A DNA stretch of 40,295 nt from Dehalococcoidia bacterium (GCA_009692945.1 SHYD01000019.1:1-40295); one strand, 5' to 3'. Numbered from the stretch's first letter, positions 1 to 8,612 are shown. Numbers and translations: made by a program. The notes: generated by a model not told the origin, from the sequence alone.

Positions 1-544
1 GCAGCCGCACCCGGTCCCCTTCGTAGTAGATCTTCTTCAGGGTCACTTCCTGCTGCTCTTTCAGCCAGACCGCCACCATCTCGCCGTTCTCAGCGGTGCC
101 GGCCGCCTGAAACAGCACCATGTCGCCGTCGCTGATGAGGGCATCGATCATGGAGGTGCCCTTGACTCGGAGCGCAAAGACATCGTCGCGGCCTTTGGTC
201 AACTCGGGCGTAACTTCCACCTGTTCGCCGTCGGCGTCAGAACGCCAGGTGTCCGCCGATGGGACGGGGATCGGCAACCCGGCGGCTATCTGACCCAGCA
301 CCGGGACCATCGTCTTGGCGCTGCGGGCTTGCCCTCCCATCAGCACGATCCCGCGGGAAACGTCGGCGTCCCGCCGGAGAAACCCGCCGCGGGCGAGTAT
401 CCGCAGGTTGTAATCGACCACCGACGTGGAGCTGATGTCGCAGCCCCGGACGATATCACGGATGCTGGGAGCGTACCCGTGCTCCTCCGTGAACCCATCG
501 ATAAAATCCAGGATCGCTCGTTGCCGCAGCGTGAGAGCCTTCAA
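1..544 (-). CDS. lexA: LexA repressor (SOS regulator), 3' end cut by the window edge
   Basis: LexA represses SOS genes and cleaves itself when RecA filaments form on damaged DNA. About 181 codons are visible and the last 20-25 are beyond the window. The N-terminal winged-helix part (residues about 1-65, with the recognition region around SIRDIV) is followed by the Ala88-Gly89 cleavage site in the stretch QIAAGLP. The S24 peptidase dyad is Ser131 in KGTSM and Lys170 in VTLKK. I chose the TTG start at 544 because AAGGAGG lies 5 nt upstream; the nearby ATG is in another frame. The gene has its own promoter and operator directly upstream, so autoregulation is expected. Confidence 0.93.
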   Translation of the reverse strand, partial: MKALTLRQRAILDFIDGFTEEHGYAPSIRDIVRGCDISSTSVVDYNLRILARGGFLRRDADVSRGIVLMGGQARSAKTMVPVLGQIAAGLPIPVPSADTWRSDADGEQVEVTPELTKGRDDVFALRVKGTSMIDALISDGDMVLFQAAGTAENGEMVAVWLKEQQEVTLKKIYYEGDRVRL

Positions 545-596
545 CCATGCCTCCTTCAGTTCAAACGCGCCCGCCGGCGGCAGGCGCCCCTTTCAA

Positions 597-646
597 AGAA
601 CGCTCGTTCTACCAGAGAGTCTAGTAACGCCTGGGCTCGCTGTCAA
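597..646 (-). promoter_or_regulatory. lexA promoter with overlapping SOS box
   Basis: On the minus strand a -35 TTGACA (646-641) and a -10 TAGACT (623-618) are separated by exactly 17 nt. Just downstream, at the expected transcription start, is the palindrome AGAACGAGCGTTCT (610-597). It contains GAAC-N4-GTTC, the core of the Gram-positive-type LexA box. This position would block initiation, the classic layout of an autoregulated lexA. A second imperfect palindrome, AAACATGTTT (656-665), lies upstream and may be a weak extra site. Confidence 0.88.
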
Positions 647-723
647 GCGTTTTTGAAACATGTTTTCTAATTTCCTGGCTTGGGCCGGACGCCGGACAGC
701 AACCAACCATCGCCTCCTTGTTT

Positions 724-752
724 TTGCGCCGCTCTCCCGCACCTCCTATACT
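724..752 (+). promoter_or_regulatory. Probable promoter of the PAC2 gene
   Basis: TTGCGC (724-729), a 17-nt spacer and TATACT (747-752) precede the ATG at 785. The leader holds GGAGG at 776-780. The -35 is weak, so the call rests mostly on the -10 and the spacing. Confidence 0.5.
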
Positions 753-784
753 GGTGCTATGACCCCTATCGGGGCGGAGGCTCC

Positions 785-1681
785 ATGACCGACCTGCTGC
801 GCATCGCTGAACTGCCTGAATTACGCGACCCCCACTTGGTTATCGGACTGGCTGGTTGGACCAACGCCGCCGATGTCTCCACCGGCAGCGTCACCTACCT
901 GAAGGACCAACTCAAAGCCCGCAAGTTCGCGGACATGGACCACGAACCGTTCACCAAGTACACCAGTTCCCGACCCACCGCCGCCATCGAAAACGGCCGG
1001 GTCCGCAGCCTCGCCTACCCAAAAAACGATTTCTACTACTGGAGCAATCCCGACAAGCCCCATGACCTGGTGTTGTTTATCGGGACCGAACCGGACCTGG
1101 CCTGGCCGACCTTTACCAAGACCCTGCTCGACCTGGCGGTGCAGTTGGGAGTGAGCCGGATCTGCGCCGTGGGCGGCTATTACGACTCGGTGGCCCACAC
1201 CGGAGACGTCCTATGTTCCGGGACGGCTACCGACGAGGCGATCCGGCAGCAATTGGAACAGATGGGTGTCGGCCTTTCGACCTACTTCGGGCCGACTGGG
1301 ATGCTCACCGCCCTGCTGTGGGAGGCCCAACAGCGAAAGATCCCGGCCGTGAGCATCTGGGGCCGGGCTCCCCACTACATCCAGGTGGCGAACCCCAACG
1401 TGTGGCACCAAGTGTTATGGCGGGTGGGGCACCTCTGCAATGTGCCGGTCGACACCATGCCGCTGATGCGCCGCGGCCAGGAACTGAACCAACGGGTCTC
1501 CGAATCGCTGAAGGACAACCCCCAGTTGCGCGAACATGTGGCGCAGTTGGAAGCGAACGCCCCAGCGCCCGGCCCGCCGATGCCCCAGACCCCCGGCGCC
1601 GCCGGCCCGCTGGAAAAGGATGACGTGCTGAGGAGCGTCGAGGAGTTCCTGCGAGGGAACCAGGACCCTTCCGAGCGCTGA
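785..1681 (+). CDS. PAC2 family protein
   Basis: A 298-residue protein of the PAC2 family, related to archaeal and eukaryotic proteasome-assembly chaperones and found in Actinobacteria and Chloroflexota. Its biochemical role in bacteria is not settled. Visible family features are the N-terminal LVIGLAGWTNAADVS strand-loop, the central LGVSRICAVGGYYDSVAHT stretch and the later FGPTGMLTALLW, which together form the nucleoside-phosphorylase-like core. The C-terminus (after about residue 245) is proline-rich and probably disordered before a short helix. The open frame extends back to 680, but the ATG at 785 has GGAGG 4 nt upstream and follows the promoter, so the longer form is unlikely. It is divergent from lexA. 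Confidence 0.85.
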   Translation: MTDLLRIAELPELRDPHLVIGLAGWTNAADVSTGSVTYLKDQLKARKFADMDHEPFTKYTSSRPTAAIENGRVRSLAYPKNDFYYWSNPDKPHDLVLFIGTEPDLAWPTFTKTLLDLAVQLGVSRICAVGGYYDSVAHTGDVLCSGTATDEAIRQQLEQMGVGLSTYFGPTGMLTALLWEAQQRKIPAVSIWGRAPHYIQVANPNVWHQVLWRVGHLCNVPVDTMPLMRRGQELNQRVSESLKDNPQLREHVAQLEANAPAPGPPMPQTPGAAGPLEKDDVLRSVEEFLRGNQDPSER

Positions 1682-1774
1682 AGGGTACCTGGCAGGACAG
1701 GTGCTGCCCAGACAGGCCTTTTCGACCGCATTGAGCCGCCGGTCCTGACAGGTGGCTAAGAATGTTGACCGTCG

Positions 1775-1806
1775 AAAAGGGGCGCATCGAACGATGCGCC
1801 CCTTTT
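1775..1806. terminator. Bidirectional intrinsic terminator
   Basis: A perfect 15-bp stem, AAAAGGGGCGCATCG (1775-1789) paired with CGATGCGCCCCTTTT (1792-1806), gives A-tract/T-tract flanks on both strands. It lies between the convergent PAC2 and solute-binding-protein genes and can serve both. Confidence 0.9.
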
Positions 1807-1828
1807 GCTTCGTGCCCAGAACCGCATC

Positions 1829-3502
1829 TCAGCAGCCCGTTGGATCGACCCAGGCCTGCTCAAAGCCCCAATAGTTCGTGGATTGATGGTTAGGCGTCAT
1901 GTTCTTGATGCGGCACGCCAGCACGCCGTAGTACACGCGGCCGACCGAGGGCACGTACGGCACCAGGTCGTACAGGTAGTCCTGGATCTGGTCGACGACG
2001 ACCTTCCGCTTTACCGGGTCGAGTTCCTTTTTCTGGGTGTCGATCATCTGGTCCAGTTTCGCGTCGCTGTAGCGGCTCACGTTGCGGCCGGCGCCGGTGC
2101 GCACCAGGTCGCCCACCCAATAGTCGGCGAAACGCCCGCCGCCGGGCGGTCCCCAGGCGAGGTCGTAGTCGAAGCTCCGGATCACCGGACCGGAGGCGCC
2201 GGCGGGAGCGATTTCGATCTTCGTCTTGATGCCAATCAGTTCCAACTGCTTCGCTACCACCTCCAACTGCTGCGCGTAGATGGTGCCGGTCTTGAAGACA
2301 AAGGGCTTATCCTGGGTGAACTTAGCTTCCTCCAGCAGTCTCTTCGCCTTCGCTTGGTCTACTTTGAACTTTTCCTTGACCTTCTCCAACGGCCAGGCGA
2401 AGGTGTCCAGCGACTGCGGCACGTAGCCCTGGTACACGCCGCCACCACCGTCGGCAGCGATCAGGTCGTCGCGGTCGATGGCCAAAGAGAGCGCCTGTCG
2501 CACTCTGACATCGTTGAACGGCGCCACTTTGGAGTTGAACCACAGGCCGTGGATAGTCGCGGCAGCGTCGGCGTAGTAGCGGTTCTTGGGGTTGCCCTGT
2601 TTCAGGGCGTCCGAATCTATCTTCCGGATCTTTTCACCATGGGTGTGTTCGCCCCGGCCGGCCCGCAGCGCGGCCATCTCGGCGGCGGCGTCCGCAAACA
2701 CGATGCCCCGGACCTCGTCGAGATACGGCAGCGGCTGACCATCAGAGCCCTTGTTCCAATAGGTGGGGTTGCGCTCGACGATGCCTTCCTGATCCGGGGT
2801 GTAGCTCTTCAACTGAAATGCGCCGGTTCCGACTGCATTCCGTTTGAAGTCACCGAACTGCTCTTTGATCTCGCGGGGCAGCATGATGTTGCGCTCGTCG
2901 CCCAGTTTATAGATGAAATCCGGGTCCGGGTCTTTCATCTTCAACACCACGGTCTGGGCATCGGGTGTTTCGACCGTGACCGCCGCCCAATAGGATTTCA
3001 GGTCCGTTTCCTTGGTCATGTATTCGAAGGTCCAGGCGACGTCGGCCGAGGTGAAGGCACGTCCGTTCAACGGGGCCTTGTTCTGGTATTTCACATTGTC
3101 CTGGAGCTTTATCGTCCAGGTCAGGCCGTCCGCCGACACCTGCCATGATTTCGCCAGGTTGCCGATCATGGTGGTGTCGGAGAAGTAACAGGCACGGGAC
3201 CGGACGAGGTACTCATAAACGCCGAACCCGAAGTACGCCCGCCCACCCGCCGTGGTCGGGTCTAGGCTGGACCAGTCCGGCTGATCACGCACTATGGTCC
3301 CGCCCCGTTTGGGAGCCCCCTGAGCGCGCCACGCTTCCTTCCCCGGCTCGCACAGGGACCCGGCCTGCTGCTGTTGCTGGTTCTTGAGTTGGGCCTCGCC
3401 CTCTGCGCCCGACGGTGCGCTGGGCTCCGTCGCACGGGATGCGCAACCTGTCATCACCAGCGTCAAGGCGAGGCCACACGCCGCTAACCATTTCTTATCC
3501 AA
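1829..3502 (-). CDS. ABC transporter solute-binding lipoprotein, family 5 (peptide type)
   Basis: Extracellular solute-binding protein of the peptide/nickel/opine class (SBP_bac_5). The N-terminus is a lipoprotein signal: a short basic start, a hydrophobic run and the lipobox LVMTGC, so the mature protein would be lipid-anchored outside the membrane. A Gln-rich linker follows, then the family core with LDPTTAGG, the FTSADVAWTFEYM region and ALSLAIDRDDLI. I chose TTG at 3502 because CGAGGAGGA lies 8 nt upstream and it starts the signal peptide directly; an ATG at 3535 would add 11 residues before it and overlap the ribosome site. No permease or ATPase gene adjoins it, so it is an orphan here. 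The ligand cannot be told from sequence. Confidence 0.87.
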   Translation of the reverse strand: MDKKWLAACGLALTLVMTGCASRATEPSAPSGAEGEAQLKNQQQQQAGSLCEPGKEAWRAQGAPKRGGTIVRDQPDWSSLDPTTAGGRAYFGFGVYEYLVRSRACYFSDTTMIGNLAKSWQVSADGLTWTIKLQDNVKYQNKAPLNGRAFTSADVAWTFEYMTKETDLKSYWAAVTVETPDAQTVVLKMKDPDPDFIYKLGDERNIMLPREIKEQFGDFKRNAVGTGAFQLKSYTPDQEGIVERNPTYWNKGSDGQPLPYLDEVRGIVFADAAAEMAALRAGRGEHTHGEKIRKIDSDALKQGNPKNRYYADAAATIHGLWFNSKVAPFNDVRVRQALSLAIDRDDLIAADGGGGVYQGYVPQSLDTFAWPLEKVKEKFKVDQAKAKRLLEEAKFTQDKPFVFKTGTIYAQQLEVVAKQLELIGIKTKIEIAPAGASGPVIRSFDYDLAWGPPGGGRFADYWVGDLVRTGAGRNVSRYSDAKLDQMIDTQKKELDPVKRKVVVDQIQDYLYDLVPYVPSVGRVYYGVLACRIKNMTPNHQSTNYWGFEQAWVDPTGC

Positions 3503-3573
3503 AGGTCGTCTCCTCCTCGAGAATCCTGGTGGCACGGCGGGCGGGAACCGCGCTGCCCGTCCACATGCACCCC

Positions 3574-3600
3574 ATTATATAACTCATGCCCCGGTATAAT
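3574..3600. promoter_or_regulatory. Overlapping divergent -10 elements; the + strand one is leaderless
   Basis: On the plus strand TATAAT (3595-3600) ends 6 nt before the ATG at 3607, so transcription should begin at or next to the start codon. On the minus strand another TATAAT (3579-3574) could drive the solute-binding-protein gene with a leader of about 70 nt. Neither has a good -35 at 17 nt. Confidence 0.6.
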
Positions 3601-3606
3601 CTGGCC

Positions 3607-4578
3607 ATGGACCTTCACACCGCCTGGTTCGCGTTGCAGCCGAGCGCTCCCTTTGATTTCGAGAAGGCACTGGAGCACCTGGGGTCCACCTCTCCCTTCC
3701 AGAGAGACGTCTCGATAGGCCCCGGTTGTCTGACCCGCGCCATAATGGTCGAAGGCCTCCCCATGGTGGCGCGGGTTACCAGCACCGGAACGCCGGACGC
3801 ACCTGGACTTAGGTGCGTCCTATGGGCGGGCGTTGCCATCAACTCATCACTGAGCGCCACCGCCGCCAGACAAATCCGAACATTCCTTGGCATTGAGGAC
3901 GATGTGGCCGGCTTCTACTCGATCGCTGAAAACGACGAAGCCATGGCGCCCCTGGTGCGGCAGTTCTACGGCTACCACCAACTGCGTTTCCCCACCCCGT
4001 TCGAGGCGGCCTGCTGGGCGGTCCTGACGCAGCACAACCATTGGAGCATCGCCCGGAAGATGAAAGAAACCCTGACTCGGGAACTCGGACCAACTCTGGT
4101 GGTCGAGGGGCTGGAATACCGAGCCTTCCCCGGCCCCGCCCAATTGCTGACGGCCGGGCCACATGCGGTGGGTTGGCTCATCAAGAACGAACGCCGTACC
4201 GCCTCGCTGCTGGCCGCCGCCGCGGCTTTCGCCGACATCGACACCGTGTTCCTTGCCGAGGCTCCGCAAGCCGACGTCGAACGGTGGCTCCGTTCTATCT
4301 CAGGCATCGGCCCGTGGTCAGCCAACTTCGTGCTCATCCGCGGCCTTGGCCGCATGGAGGTGACCCCCCTCATCGACCAGTCTCTGATGCGGGCCGCCTA
4401 CGAGGTCTATGGCCCTGATCGGATCCGCCGCACCGAGGATGTGGTGAGCATCGCAGCGCGATATGGCCGGTTTCAAGGGTATTGGGTCCATTGTCTGCGC
4501 CTCCGCTCATGGATCGAGCGGCACGAGCGGCGCCGGCGGGTCGCCGTCCCCGAACCAGGGGTTTCGAGCGACCGCTGA
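3607..4578 (+). CDS. DNA-3-methyladenine glycosylase-like protein (HhH-GPD, AlkA type)
   Basis: A base-excision repair glycosylase of the helix-hairpin-helix GPD superfamily, 323 residues. The N-terminal domain resembles the AlkA accessory domain. The catalytic domain contains PTPFEAACWAVLTQH, the hairpin SISGIGPWSANF (about residues 230-241) and the catalytic Asp in TPLIDQSLMRAA (about 257), the usual Gly/Pro...Asp spacing. It would remove alkylated bases; the exact substrate is unknown. I use ATG 3607 rather than the upstream ATG at 3586, which lies before the -10 box and could not be in the transcript. No Shine-Dalgarno is present, consistent with a leaderless message. It converges on the PBP gene with a 9-nt gap. 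Confidence 0.85.
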   Translation: MDLHTAWFALQPSAPFDFEKALEHLGSTSPFQRDVSIGPGCLTRAIMVEGLPMVARVTSTGTPDAPGLRCVLWAGVAINSSLSATAARQIRTFLGIEDDVAGFYSIAENDEAMAPLVRQFYGYHQLRFPTPFEAACWAVLTQHNHWSIARKMKETLTRELGPTLVVEGLEYRAFPGPAQLLTAGPHAVGWLIKNERRTASLLAAAAAFADIDTVFLAEAPQADVERWLRSISGIGPWSANFVLIRGLGRMEVTPLIDQSLMRAAYEVYGPDRIRRTEDVVSIAARYGRFQGYWVHCLRLRSWIERHERRRRVAVPEPGVSSDR

Positions 4579-4587
4579 TCTTCAGAA

Positions 4588-7488
4588 TTACGGGGCGCGG
4601 TTCGATGCGGCGGGCGTCGGGATGGCCGTGCCATCCACCTGGATGGTCACCGAAGCGGTCCTCGCAGCATTGCCCGCCCTATCCACCGCGGCGGCAAACA
4701 CGATATGCGGACCCGGCGTCATCTTCCACTGCGCGTTGTAGGGCGCCTTTACAGCCGTGGCTACGGGATTCCCGTCGACATAGAAATCCACCTTTTCGAC
4801 CCCGTTGTCGTCCGAAGCATCCGCCTGCAGGGTGAGCGCGTCCTGGGCGGGCATCAACAGGAACCGTGCATCTCTGGTTGGCGTCACCAGGTTGACGGCC
4901 GGCAGTGTATTGTCGATGGTGATGTTCACGGTGGACTGTTCGGTCTTTCCGCTCTTCCGCTTCACGGTCAGGCGCAGCAGATAAGGCCCCGAGAGGCCAC
5001 TGCTGTCGAACGCCCCGAGAACGCCATTCGAGATGGGCGTCGTCCGGGGTGCGGCAACGGCCAACCAGGTGGCGGGAGCAGTCCCTTTACCCGCCTCTAT
5101 GACATAGCTTTCGAAATCGTCTCCGGCGGCGTTCCCTCGAATGCTCACCAATGCCCGAACGAGGCCGCCGGGAGCCGGGTCAACGATGATCGGAACGGTC
5201 ACAGGGGCCAACCGGTTGCTGATCTGGGTGGGCGGCTGCTCGATCTCCTGCTTTTCAGCCCATTCCCTCGCTTCCGCGGGGAGCACCAGGAACGCCTTCT
5301 CTTCGATGTCGCCCGGAGGAGTGTTCGGCCCTGCCAGCAAGCCATTGGCCCTGTCCAGCTTCAGCAAACGCCACAGGGTGTCCTTGTCCTTCGGCTCCTG
5401 TCCCTGCACGAAGATTTCTGAGCGCTTGCGCTGACATTCCGGCGTGGGCAGCAGCCCAGACGGAGCGCAGACTTCGAGGCTCACAATGTTCGCCGGGCGC
5501 TTGAACTCGCTTACCGGCACACCCTCCAGCGCACCGTTCATGAACCGCTCCCAAATGGGTCCGGTGGTGGTCCCACTGAACCCGCCGGTGAGTTTCTTGC
5601 CGTCAGAATTCCCCATCCAAACGCCCACTGCCAGTTCTGGAGTGAACCCCATGGTCCAGAAATCCTTCAGGTCTTCGGTGGTGCCCGTTTTTACGGCCGC
5701 CGGCCGGCTGCCCCGCAATTGCATGCTGTTTCCGAATATAGGCGCGCGCGCCGCATTGTCGGAAAGGATGTTTGCTATCAGATACGCGTAATCCGCCGGA
5801 ATGATCCGCTCGGTCTGCGGTTCCTTGAACTCCTCCAACACGCGGCCGTCGGCATCTTCCACCTTGAGGATGACCACCGGCTCCAGGGTCCTGAGCCCGG
5901 GGCGGCGTTTATCCGGCTGGACCGGCAGCCCCTTCATTTCACCCAGGTTCGCAAACACCGAGTAGGCATAGGTGAGGTCGAGCAGTTTGACCTCACCACC
6001 GCCCAGTGTCAGGGAAAGCCCGTACCAACCCTTCCGGTTCAGGGTGGTGATGCCCATCTTGTGAGCGGTATCCAGCAGGTTTTCGACGCCCACGAACTCT
6101 ATGGTCTTGATGGCAGGAATGTTCATCGAGTTGGAGAGCGCCTGGCGGATCGACACCGGCCCGGCGAACTTCTTATCGAAGTTATTTGGAGAGTAAGGTG
6201 GGTTGATCCCGTCCCGGATGGTGATCGGCACATCCAGCAGCATGGTGGCTGGGTTCCACCCCTTCATGAATGCGGTGACGTAGTTGAAAGGTTTGAACGA
6301 CGAACCCGGCTGCTTTTCCGACGTGGCAATGTTGACCTGGCCGTCGATGGATGGGTCGAAATAGTCGGCGCTGCCCACCATCGCGAGGACCTCGCCGGTC
6401 CGAGGGTCGATTGCCGTGAGGGCTGCATTGTGCGCGTTGATCGACCGCGCCGTCTTGGCCACCTGCTCCGCGATGATCTCCTCGCCCAGTTGCTGAAGGT
6501 CCAGATCAAGGGAGGTGGTCACCTTGAGGCCGCTGCGGAAGAGGGTGCGGACGCCGTACTTCTCGGCGAGCAACTCCCTGATATACATCACAAAATGGGG
6601 GGCCTTGATGTCAAACTTCGCCGACCTGTACTCCAGTTCTTCTTCCCTGGCGGCGTCCGCCTCGGCTTTGGTGATGAAGTTCTGGCGGACCATCAGGTCG
6701 AGGACCTGACCCTGCCGCCGCTTGGCGGCGGCAGGGTCGAGCAGAGGGGAGTAGGCCGCAGGCAACTGCGGGATGCCAGCCAACATCGACGCCTCAGCCA
6801 GGCCGAGGTCCTTCGCCGGCTTGGCGAAGTAGCTCTGTGCAGCCGTCTCGATGCCGTAGCTGAGGTTGCCATAGTTCAATTCATTGAAGTAGTACGTCAG
6901 CAGTTGGTCCTTGCTGAAGCGCCGGGTAAGCTCCAGCGAAAGCGCCACTTCTTTGACCTTCCGGAGAATGCTCGGGGCAGCCCGCTCCTCCTCCGGAATG
7001 AAGACGTTCTTCACCAACTGCTGGGTGATGGAGCTTCCCCCCTGCGAGACCTCCTGCTTGGAAACGTTGCTCCACATGGCGCGGGCGATACCCCGGATGT
7101 TGACGCCCTGGTTTTCGTAGAAGCTGGCATCCTCGGTGGCGATGGTCGCCTGAATCAGATACGGAGAGATCTCACTGAGGGGCACCGTGCTGCGGCGTCC
7201 GAGTTGGGGGTCAAAGATTTCGTACAGCAAGCGGCCCTTGCGGTCGAGGATCTTGGCGTTGCGGGCGATGTCCCTGGTGGCAATCATCTCGGGCGGGGCG
7301 AGGTCTTTGGTGGCGTACACGTAGAACCCCCCAGCAAGCCCGCCGACCGCCAGGAACAGCAGCACGCCGGCGGTCGCCAGCGTACCCAACATCGCCACGA
7401 TGCCCTTGACCAACGGCCTGCCGGCACCCCCTGCCGCTTGCGCGATGCGCTGCTTCTTCCTGCGCCGGACCACTGCTTCGTAGCGCAT
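4588..7488 (-). CDS. Class A penicillin-binding protein (transglycosylase/transpeptidase)
   Basis: A bifunctional peptidoglycan synthase of 966 residues. It has a basic cytoplasmic N-terminus and one membrane segment (about 28-58). The GT51 transglycosylase domain has the catalytic Glu119 in ATEDASFYENQG and the GGSSITQQLVKN motif. The family His of the EDxxFxxH motif is Asn here. The penicillin-binding transpeptidase domain has the SxxK motif in PGSSFKPF, SxN in SNSMN and KTG in AVKTGTTEDLKD. The C-terminal 200 or so residues are predicted beta-sandwich/Ig-like modules, including a stretch with FYVDGNPVATAV, which are common add-ons in PbpC-like proteins. It follows the methyltransferase gene by 3 nt, so the two are cotranscribed. 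Confidence 0.92.
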   Translation of the reverse strand: MRYEAVVRRRKKQRIAQAAGGAGRPLVKGIVAMLGTLATAGVLLFLAVGGLAGGFYVYATKDLAPPEMIATRDIARNAKILDRKGRLLYEIFDPQLGRRSTVPLSEISPYLIQATIATEDASFYENQGVNIRGIARAMWSNVSKQEVSQGGSSITQQLVKNVFIPEEERAAPSILRKVKEVALSLELTRRFSKDQLLTYYFNELNYGNLSYGIETAAQSYFAKPAKDLGLAEASMLAGIPQLPAAYSPLLDPAAAKRRQGQVLDLMVRQNFITKAEADAAREEELEYRSAKFDIKAPHFVMYIRELLAEKYGVRTLFRSGLKVTTSLDLDLQQLGEEIIAEQVAKTARSINAHNAALTAIDPRTGEVLAMVGSADYFDPSIDGQVNIATSEKQPGSSFKPFNYVTAFMKGWNPATMLLDVPITIRDGINPPYSPNNFDKKFAGPVSIRQALSNSMNIPAIKTIEFVGVENLLDTAHKMGITTLNRKGWYGLSLTLGGGEVKLLDLTYAYSVFANLGEMKGLPVQPDKRRPGLRTLEPVVILKVEDADGRVLEEFKEPQTERIIPADYAYLIANILSDNAARAPIFGNSMQLRGSRPAAVKTGTTEDLKDFWTMGFTPELAVGVWMGNSDGKKLTGGFSGTTTGPIWERFMNGALEGVPVSEFKRPANIVSLEVCAPSGLLPTPECQRKRSEIFVQGQEPKDKDTLWRLLKLDRANGLLAGPNTPPGDIEEKAFLVLPAEAREWAEKQEIEQPPTQISNRLAPVTVPIIVDPAPGGLVRALVSIRGNAAGDDFESYVIEAGKGTAPATWLAVAAPRTTPISNGVLGAFDSSGLSGPYLLRLTVKRKSGKTEQSTVNITIDNTLPAVNLVTPTRDARFLLMPAQDALTLQADASDDNGVEKVDFYVDGNPVATAVKAPYNAQWKMTPGPHIVFAAAVDRAGNAARTASVTIQVDGTAIPTPAASNRAP

Positions 7489-7491
7489 GGG

Positions 7492-8238
7492 TTACACAGC
7501 CCCTGTCTTTTGGACCACCAAGAAATGAGAGAGCCCGAACACCTTCAGCGGCGTCCGTTCTGCCAGGTAGCAGACCCGCCGCAGCGCTCCCCCCAATTGG
7601 GGAGAACGGGCGGCGACGTTGTCGAATCCCGGGAACACGTAGCCGTGGTGCTGCCAGTTTGCAGGAAGGCCGCTCCATAGACGTCTGAGATCGGCCGTGA
7701 GATACGCCCGCACATGCGGCACCAGGATGCGGCGGATGGGGTCGGGAAACCAGTTGATGAACGGCAGCAGCCGGAACACGAACTTCTTGCCGAGATAGAA
7801 CCCATGGGTTTCGAAGAAATACAGGCGGTTGGGGACGTACATCACCACATGACCCCCCGGCCGCACCACCCGGCAAGCCTCCCGGACGGTCTGGGCATCA
7901 TCTTCGACGTGCTCAAGGACCTCATGCAGGAACACGACATCGAAACTGTCATCGGCGAAGGGCAGGTCCTCCCCCCTTGCCACCGCGAGGTTGGGCAACG
8001 ACCGGCTGCCGATCTTGACCCGGTCGAATTCGACATCGACGCCCCACACGTCGGCGGAGAACTCGCGAAACCTCCCGACGTACATGCCGAGCCCGCACCC
8101 GATGTCGAGGATCCGCTTCTCCGCCAATGGGACATGAGCGGCCACCAGCGCCAAGCGCCGGTCTTGGCCAAAGCGCCAGACGTAACTGGGGTTGCCACGC
8201 AGCGCAGCCTTGTTTTCGTGAATGGTTGTGCTCAACAT
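7492..8238 (-). CDS. Class I SAM-dependent methyltransferase
   Basis: A Methyltransf_11-type protein of 248 residues. SAM-binding motif I is ILDIGCGLGMYVGRF. The acidic strand-2 end is GVDVEFDRV. The motif IV region is FDVVFLHEVLEHVEDD and the post-motif is ACRVVRPGGHVVMYVPN. The C-terminal half holds hydrophobic, aromatic-rich segments often seen in lipid or glycan methyltransferases. The substrate is unknown; being upstream of a PBP hints at a cell-envelope role, which is inference. The start ATG at 8238 lies 5 nt after a TATAAT and has no Shine-Dalgarno, so the message is probably leaderless. Confidence 0.85.
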   Translation of the reverse strand: MLSTTIHENKAALRGNPSYVWRFGQDRRLALVAAHVPLAEKRILDIGCGLGMYVGRFREFSADVWGVDVEFDRVKIGSRSLPNLAVARGEDLPFADDSFDVVFLHEVLEHVEDDAQTVREACRVVRPGGHVVMYVPNRLYFFETHGFYLGKKFVFRLLPFINWFPDPIRRILVPHVRAYLTADLRRLWSGLPANWQHHGYVFPGFDNVAARSPQLGGALRRVCYLAERTPLKVFGLSHFLVVQKTGAV

Positions 8239-8243
8239 CTCTG

Positions 8244-8249
8244 ATTATA
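8244..8249 (-). promoter_or_regulatory. -10 box for the methyltransferase-PBP operon (leaderless start)
   Basis: TATAAT on the minus strand (8249-8244) is followed by five bases and the ATG at 8238. Initiation 6-7 nt after the -10 falls on the start codon. No good -35 is visible at the usual distance. Confidence 0.6.
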
Positions 8250-8288
8250 TAACCCTCGAGCAGAGGGCCGGTTACGCCAGCGTGGGAT

Positions 8289-8507
8289 GCAAGAGTTCAG
8301 AGTTGGGGGCGGCCGGGCTCAGGAGTGGGAGTGCATGAGGGCCGCAGCCCTCTGCCGGGGGAGTGGGGGTGCCCCCCACGTAGAATCCACCTCTTTTTTC
8401 CTGGAGTGGGGGGAGTGGCTCATATCCCCCGAACCCTGACACTGCTATGAAAATACGATTTCCATAGCCCGGTGGTGTCCCCTGGGCATGGGCGTCTGAA
8501 TAGATAC
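8289..8507 (+). mobile_element. MITE-like dispersed element, copy A
   Basis: Starts GCAAGAGTTCA and ends TGAATAGATAC (8497-8507). Hairpin 1 pairs GAGGGC with GCCCTC; hairpin 2 is GTGGGGG with CCCCCAC; a T tract follows. The flanks are CGTGGGAT (8281-8288) and CGTGGGGC (8508-8515), matching at 6 of 8 positions, as expected for an aged 8-bp target duplication. It fills most of the 411-bp gap between the divergent methyltransferase and peroxiredoxin genes. Confidence 0.72.
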
Positions 8508-8612
8508 CGTGGGGCTTCGCACTCCGGCGGCGCCGAGATGACCCCTCTGGACGAAGCCGGCCTCGGCCCAGTGGATCGAGCCGGGTCCCGTCCTTCGCGT
8601 CCGTTCCAGGAA

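Noticed and set aside
1805..3148. Long + strand open frame antisense to the solute-binding-protein gene
   Set aside because: Composition is that of a reversed GC-rich gene, with no domain; the minus-strand protein has a full family signature.
5719..7680. 653-codon + strand frame antisense to the PBP gene
   Set aside because: It is opposite a protein with all catalytic motifs, and the frame has no ribosome site or recognisable domain.
8316..8400. Dispersed hairpin elements as simple transcription terminators
   Set aside because: Several copies (A, B, G, K) lie upstream of genes or between divergent genes, where no terminator is needed, and five have flanking duplications.
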